From Reyranella sp. (GTDB taxonomy: Bacteria > Pseudomonadota > Alphaproteobacteria > Reyranellales > Reyranellaceae), in contig JAKFVH010000044.1 in assembly GCA_021732285.1 (NCBI GenBank), forward strand, positions 1 to 33,829: DNA of 33,829 nucleotides, written 5' to 3'. Both the position numbers and the translations under genes were made by a program. Positions 30,953 to 33,829 of this stretch are shown piece by piece. How positions within the stretch are numbered: position 1 is the stretch's first letter; each line of letters begins with the position of its first letter. The notes beneath the pieces are model-generated. The model saw nothing but the letters and a program-made list of their open reading frames with translations. It ran no database searches and had not been told where the DNA came from.

Positions 30953-31015
30953 TCTTCCGGACCGCGCGCGTCTCGCGCGCCTCATGAGCGCGCGAGACGC
31001 GCGCGGTCCGGAAGA
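30953..31015. repeat. Perfect 28-bp inverted repeat (element G)
   Basis: Left arm TCTTCCGGACCGCGCGCGTC to 30980 and right arm from 30988 are perfect complements over 28 bp around a 7-base centre (CTCATGA). It lies between co-oriented genes, seven bases before the ATPase stop as read on the plus strand. Both arms are GC-rich and would give an exceptionally stable hairpin. Confidence 0.9.
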
Positions 31016-31022
31016 GTCTGAA

Positions 31023-32129
31023 TCACTCGACTGAGGTGACGCCCTCGTCGCGGTAGGCCCAGCATTGGTCCGGCGGCAGGGTGAGGGGAAGCTCGCCGTT
31101 GTCGTGGCGTGCTGCCGTGCCCAGTTCGAGCGCTTCGAGGCGTTGCCCGCCCAGCTCGACGTCGTACACGGTCTGCATGCCCTGATAGCGGCGCTCGATC
31201 ACGCGGCCGGAGAAGGCATTGGCCGGACCCTTTTCGCCCAGGCGCACGTTCTCGGCGCGCAGAGCCACGCGCGCCCTGTCGCCGACGGCGAGCGGCTGCG
31301 GCGTCCACGCTTCGATACGGCCGGCGGCGCCGAGGTCGATGGTCGCCTTGTCGCCGCTGCGCGCCAGGACCTTGCCTAAAAGGACGTTGGAGGCGCCGGT
31401 GAAGTTGGCGACGAAGGAATCGGCCGGGCGATTATAGATCTCTGCCGGCGGCGCCATCTGCAGCAGCTTGCCGTCCTTCATCACGCCGATGCGGTCGCCC
31501 AGCACCACGGCCTCGGACTGATCGTGGGTGACGTAGAGCCCGGTCATGCCGGTCTGTTTCAGGATGCGCCGCAGCTCGTCTCGCAGACGGATGCGCAGCT
31601 TGGCGTCGAGGTTGCTGAGCGGCTCGTCGAGCAGCAGGAGCTGCGGGCGATAGACCAGGCTTCTTGCCAGCGCGACGCGCTGCATCTGGCCGCCCGACAA
31701 CGACGTCACCGGCCGCTCGGCGTAGTCGCCGAGGCCCACCAGCTCCAGGGTCTCGTTGACCATGGCGTTGATGTCGCCGCCGGCGCCGTTGCGGCGCCTG
31801 TGCTTCAGCGGATAGGCCACGTTCTGGCGCACCGTCATGTGCGGCCACACGGCGTAGGACTGGAATACCATGCCGATGTCGCGCTCGCGCGGGCTGACCA
31901 GAAGGCCGCGTTGCGGCTCGGAGACGACGCGGTCACCGATCGAGATGCGACCGCCCGTCGGATGTTCCAGACCCGCCACGCAGCGCAAGGTCGTGGTCTT
32001 GCCGCAGCCCGAGGGGCCCAGCAACACCACGATCTCGCCCGCCGGCACGTCGAAGCTGACGCCGTCCACGGCGGGCTTGCCCGTCGCGAACCGCTTGACC
32101 AGGTCCTCGATGAGAAGCGCGCTGGTCAC
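31023..32129 (-). CDS. ABC importer ATPase, FbpC/PotA type
   Basis: A 368-residue ATPase of an iron(III)- or phosphonate-type importer. Walker [11 protein letters not shown]-loop FQSYAVWPHMTV, signature LSGGQMQRVALARSL, Walker [12 protein letters not shown] and switch His in YVTHDQSE all occur in order, then a TOBE-type C terminus. The start is placed at a GTG that overlaps the receptor stop (GTGA); a GTG nine codons further upstream is also possible. It is the last gene of a permease-receptor-ATPase set, and the 3' end abuts element G. Confidence 0.93.
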   Translation of the reverse strand: MTSALLIEDLVKRFATGKPAVDGVSFDVPAGEIVVLLGPSGCGKTTTLRCVAGLEHPTGGRISIGDRVVSEPQRGLLVSPRERDIGMVFQSYAVWPHMTVRQNVAYPLKHRRRNGAGGDINAMVNETLELVGLGDYAERPVTSLSGGQMQRVALARSLVYRPQLLLLDEPLSNLDAKLRIRLRDELRRILKQTGMTGLYVTHDQSEAVVLGDRIGVMKDGKLLQMAPPAEIYNRPADSFVANFTGASNVLLGKVLARSGDKATIDLGAAGRIEAWTPQPLAVGDRARVALRAENVRLGEKGPANAFSGRVIERRYQGMQTVYDVELGGQRLEALELGTAARHDNGELPLTLPPDQCWAYRDEGVTSVE

Positions 32130-33175
32130 TGACGGTAGCCGTAGGTCTTGTTCCACTGCTCGAGCCAGGGCTCACGCAGCTTCTCGAACTGGTCGTAGTT
32201 CGGCACCCAGACCTTGATCACCTTGGGATCCCAGCCCTTGGGGAAGGAGGGCGGCTCCTTGAGCGAGGTGATGTTGCCGAGCTTGGCGATCTGGAAGGCC
32301 TGGCCTTCCTTGCTCAGCCGCCAGTTCATGAACAGCTTGGCAGCGTTGGGGTTCTTCGACGACTTGGGAATGCCGTCGGCGTAGGGGATGATCGGCACGC
32401 CCTCGGGTGCGAAGATCGCCTCGGCGGGCGCGCCTTCGACGATCTTGGTGTAGATGATGTTGTAGAGCAGGGGCGCGATCGAGACCTCGCCGCGCACCAG
32501 CGAATCCGACAGCGGCGCGCCCGACGGATACAGGCCGATGCCGAGCGCGGCCTGCTTGGCCCAATAGTCCTCGCCCAGCACCTGGCGCTCGAACATGACG
32601 CGCGTCCAGGTCGTGCCGCCCGAGGGGCCGACCACTTGGCCGATCTGCTTGCCCTTGTATTCGGGCTTGGTGAGATCCATCCAGGTCTTGGGTGCGTTCT
32701 TCACCAGCTGGGTGTTGTAGGCGATCGCCCAGCCCAGCGTGACGCCGGGCCACAGCTTGGGCGAGACCAGGGCGTCGGGCCGGTAGTCGGCGGCGTTGGG
32801 CGGCGTGTAGTCCTGGAACAGGTCGATCAGCGCCAGCATCAGGCCGCGATCGGAGTGGTCGATGACGTCGGCTGCGAGCTTGTCGGCCGCCGCCTCGGTC
32901 TTGATGCGGGTGATGAGCTGGCCGCCCGGGGCGCGCACCATCGACACCTTGATCTTGGGGAAGGTCTTGTTGAACTCCTTGATGACCTCCTGCTCGACCT
33001 CGGCGAAGTTCGCGGTGTAATAGGTGAGCCCGCCTTCCTTCTCGGCGGCCGCGATCAGTTCCCTGGAGCCGAACTTCTCCTGCTGCGCCATCGCCGGCAG
33101 GCTGCCAGTTAAGGTACCAGTCAGGATGCCAGCCGTTCCGAGCACGGCGGTCTTGGTGAAGGTGCGTCTTTTCAT
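32126..33175 (-). CDS. ABC importer substrate-binding protein (FbpA/FutA-like)
   Basis: A 349-residue periplasmic receptor. The leader has a Tat-like RRTFTK, a hydrophobic stretch, and likely cleavage after AMAQ. The mature part has LTYYTANFAEVEQEVIKEFNKTFPKIKVSMVRAPGG (about 49-84), ITRIKTEAAADKLAADVIDHSD, and AYNTQLVKNAPKTWMDLTKPEYKGKQIG, as in the FbpA/FutA and AEP-binding families. The start is fixed by GGAGGAA; a much longer upstream frame runs through the permease gene and is a shadow. Coupled to the ATPase by a four-base overlap. Iron(III) is the common ligand of the family but is not proven. Confidence 0.92.
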   Translation of the reverse strand: MKRRTFTKTAVLGTAGILTGTLTGSLPAMAQQEKFGSRELIAAAEKEGGLTYYTANFAEVEQEVIKEFNKTFPKIKVSMVRAPGGQLITRIKTEAAADKLAADVIDHSDRGLMLALIDLFQDYTPPNAADYRPDALVSPKLWPGVTLGWAIAYNTQLVKNAPKTWMDLTKPEYKGKQIGQVVGPSGGTTWTRVMFERQVLGEDYWAKQAALGIGLYPSGAPLSDSLVRGEVSIAPLLYNIIYTKIVEGAPAEAIFAPEGVPIIPYADGIPKSSKNPNAAKLFMNWRLSKEGQAFQIAKLGNITSLKEPPSFPKGWDPKVIKVWVPNYDQFEKLREPWLEQWNKTYGYRQ

Positions 33176-33201
33176 CGGTCGGTTCCTCCGGATCTGATTG
33201 T

Positions 33202-33829
33202 TCAGTTGAATCGGGTGTTCTGGGTGGTCTCGCGCGAGATCCATGTCGTCAGTCCCAGCAGCACGCCGAGTATTGCCGTCTGCACCAGGCTGAACGCCGC
33301 GGTCTTGCCGGTGTTCCCGCCCTCGTAATAGTCGAGCAGCAGCACGGCCATCACGGTCGTGTCGCTGGTGTAGAGGAAGAGCGAGGAGCCCAGCTCGCGG
33401 ATCGCCAGCACGAACAGCAAGGTCATCGATGCCACGACGCCGGGCCTGGCAAGCGGCAGCACGATGGTGCGGATGGTGCCCAGAAGGCCGCGACCGCAGA
33501 TCCAGGCGGCCTCTTCGAGCTCCTTGTGGATTTGCATGAACGAGGTCGACAGCGCCTTCACCGTGTCGGGCATGAAGCGCGCGACGAAGGCCAACGCCAG
33601 GATCCAGATCGTGCCGTAGAGCCCGCCGGGCAGGCCGATCCACGCCCACAGGTAGGCGACGCCCACGACCAAGCCTGGGATGGCGACGGGCAGGGTGGCC
33701 AGAAGGTCGATCGAGCGGCGGCCGCCGACGGTGGTGCGGTTCACCGTGTAGCCGATGGCGAAGGCGAGCGCGCCGCCGACCACGGCGGTGATGACGCCGA
33801 CCTTCAGCGTGTTCCAGATCGACAGCATG
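33202..33829 (-). CDS. ABC importer permease, FbpB-like (5' end outside window)
   Basis: The C-terminal 208 residues or so of an iron(III)-type permease, cut by the window end. The EAA loop ELEEAAWICGRGLLGTIRTIVLPLARPGV (about 102-131 of the visible part), the VVGVAYLWAWIG segment and the final LFLYTSDTTVMAVLLLDYYEGG match the second half of fused FbpB-type permeases. It lies 26 bases before the receptor gene on the same strand. An ATG at the window edge is probably internal, because these permeases are usually longer than 500 residues. Confidence 0.9.
   Translation of the reverse strand, partial: MLSIWNTLKVGVITAVVGGALAFAIGYTVNRTTVGGRRSIDLLATLPVAIPGLVVGVAYLWAWIGLPGGLYGTIWILALAFVARFMPDTVKALSTSFMQIHKELEEAAWICGRGLLGTIRTIVLPLARPGVVASMTLLFVLAIRELGSSLFLYTSDTTVMAVLLLDYYEGGNTGKTAAFSLVQTAILGVLLGLTTWISRETTQNTRFN

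Noticed and set aside
32154-32156. Alternative GTG start for the ABC ATPase
   Set aside because: It would extend the overlap with the receptor gene to 31 bases; the GTG at 32129 gives the common GTGA coupling. Not excluded.
1-33829. CRISPR array, tRNA genes, prophage or integrase
   Set aside because: No regularly spaced direct repeats, no tRNA cloverleaf and no integrase or transposase reading frame was found.

Overview
The window is high-GC, densely packed bacterial DNA that reads as an alphaproteobacterium. The signs are TRAP and ABC binding proteins with Tat-type signal peptides, a small bacterial-type SRP RNA next to dnaX-ybaB-recR, a HemP gene with a Fur-like box, Bpt (aspartate/glutamate leucyltransferase), and many Shine-Dalgarno (SD) sites of the AGGAG type. 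The genus cannot be fixed from sequence alone; a soil or environmental heterotroph of the Rhodospirillales/Hyphomicrobiales kind fits the load of uptake systems and oxidoreductases. No stretch longer than about 230 bases lacks a gene.

Layout. 1-4500: two tandem TakP-like TRAP binding proteins (the first cut by the window edge), each followed by a strong terminator, converging on the TRAP membrane subunits dctQ-dctM. 4667-9127 (minus strand): a housekeeping run of SRP RNA, dnaX, ybaB, recR, a DUF4126 membrane protein and bpt. 9248-11040: a papain-like cysteine protease without a signal peptide, hemP behind a Fur-like box, and a divergent isochorismatase-family hydrolase. 11169-18512: an SDR plus NtaA-type flavin monooxygenase pair, a Lys/Ala-rich histone H1-like protein coupled to a MmcQ/YjbR protein, a DUF4396 membrane protein, an LLM oxidoreductase coupled to a DHA2-type MFS exporter, and a PhyH-family dioxygenase preceded by a 38-residue acidic peptide gene. 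18739-28177: hydantoinase/oxoprolinase subunits HyuA and HyuB, divergent from a PotABCD-type ABC importer whose last gene is a ring-opening amidohydrolase of the cyanuric acid hydrolase/barbiturase family. 28223-29166: a hicAB toxin-antitoxin module with its palindromic operator; HicB carries an unusual C-terminal extension. 29194-33829: a SelA-like PLP enzyme, a SnoaL-like protein and a second, iron(III)-type ABC importer (ATPase, binding protein, part of the permease).

The most coherent candidate for a little-described pathway is 18739-28177: a dedicated importer, a Ser/Lys-triad ring-opening amidohydrolase and an ATP-dependent HyuAB hydrolase around one divergent promoter region. This looks like uptake and opening of a cyclic ureide or imide. 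A second candidate is the tiny peptide gene directly in front of the PhyH dioxygenase, behind two inverted repeats.

Seven intergenic regions hold composite palindromic elements. Most share one architecture, two inverted arms that each carry a smaller palindrome, though their sequences differ. Two of them supply or abut ribosome-binding sites, and several lie inside apparent operons, where they could shape transcript processing.
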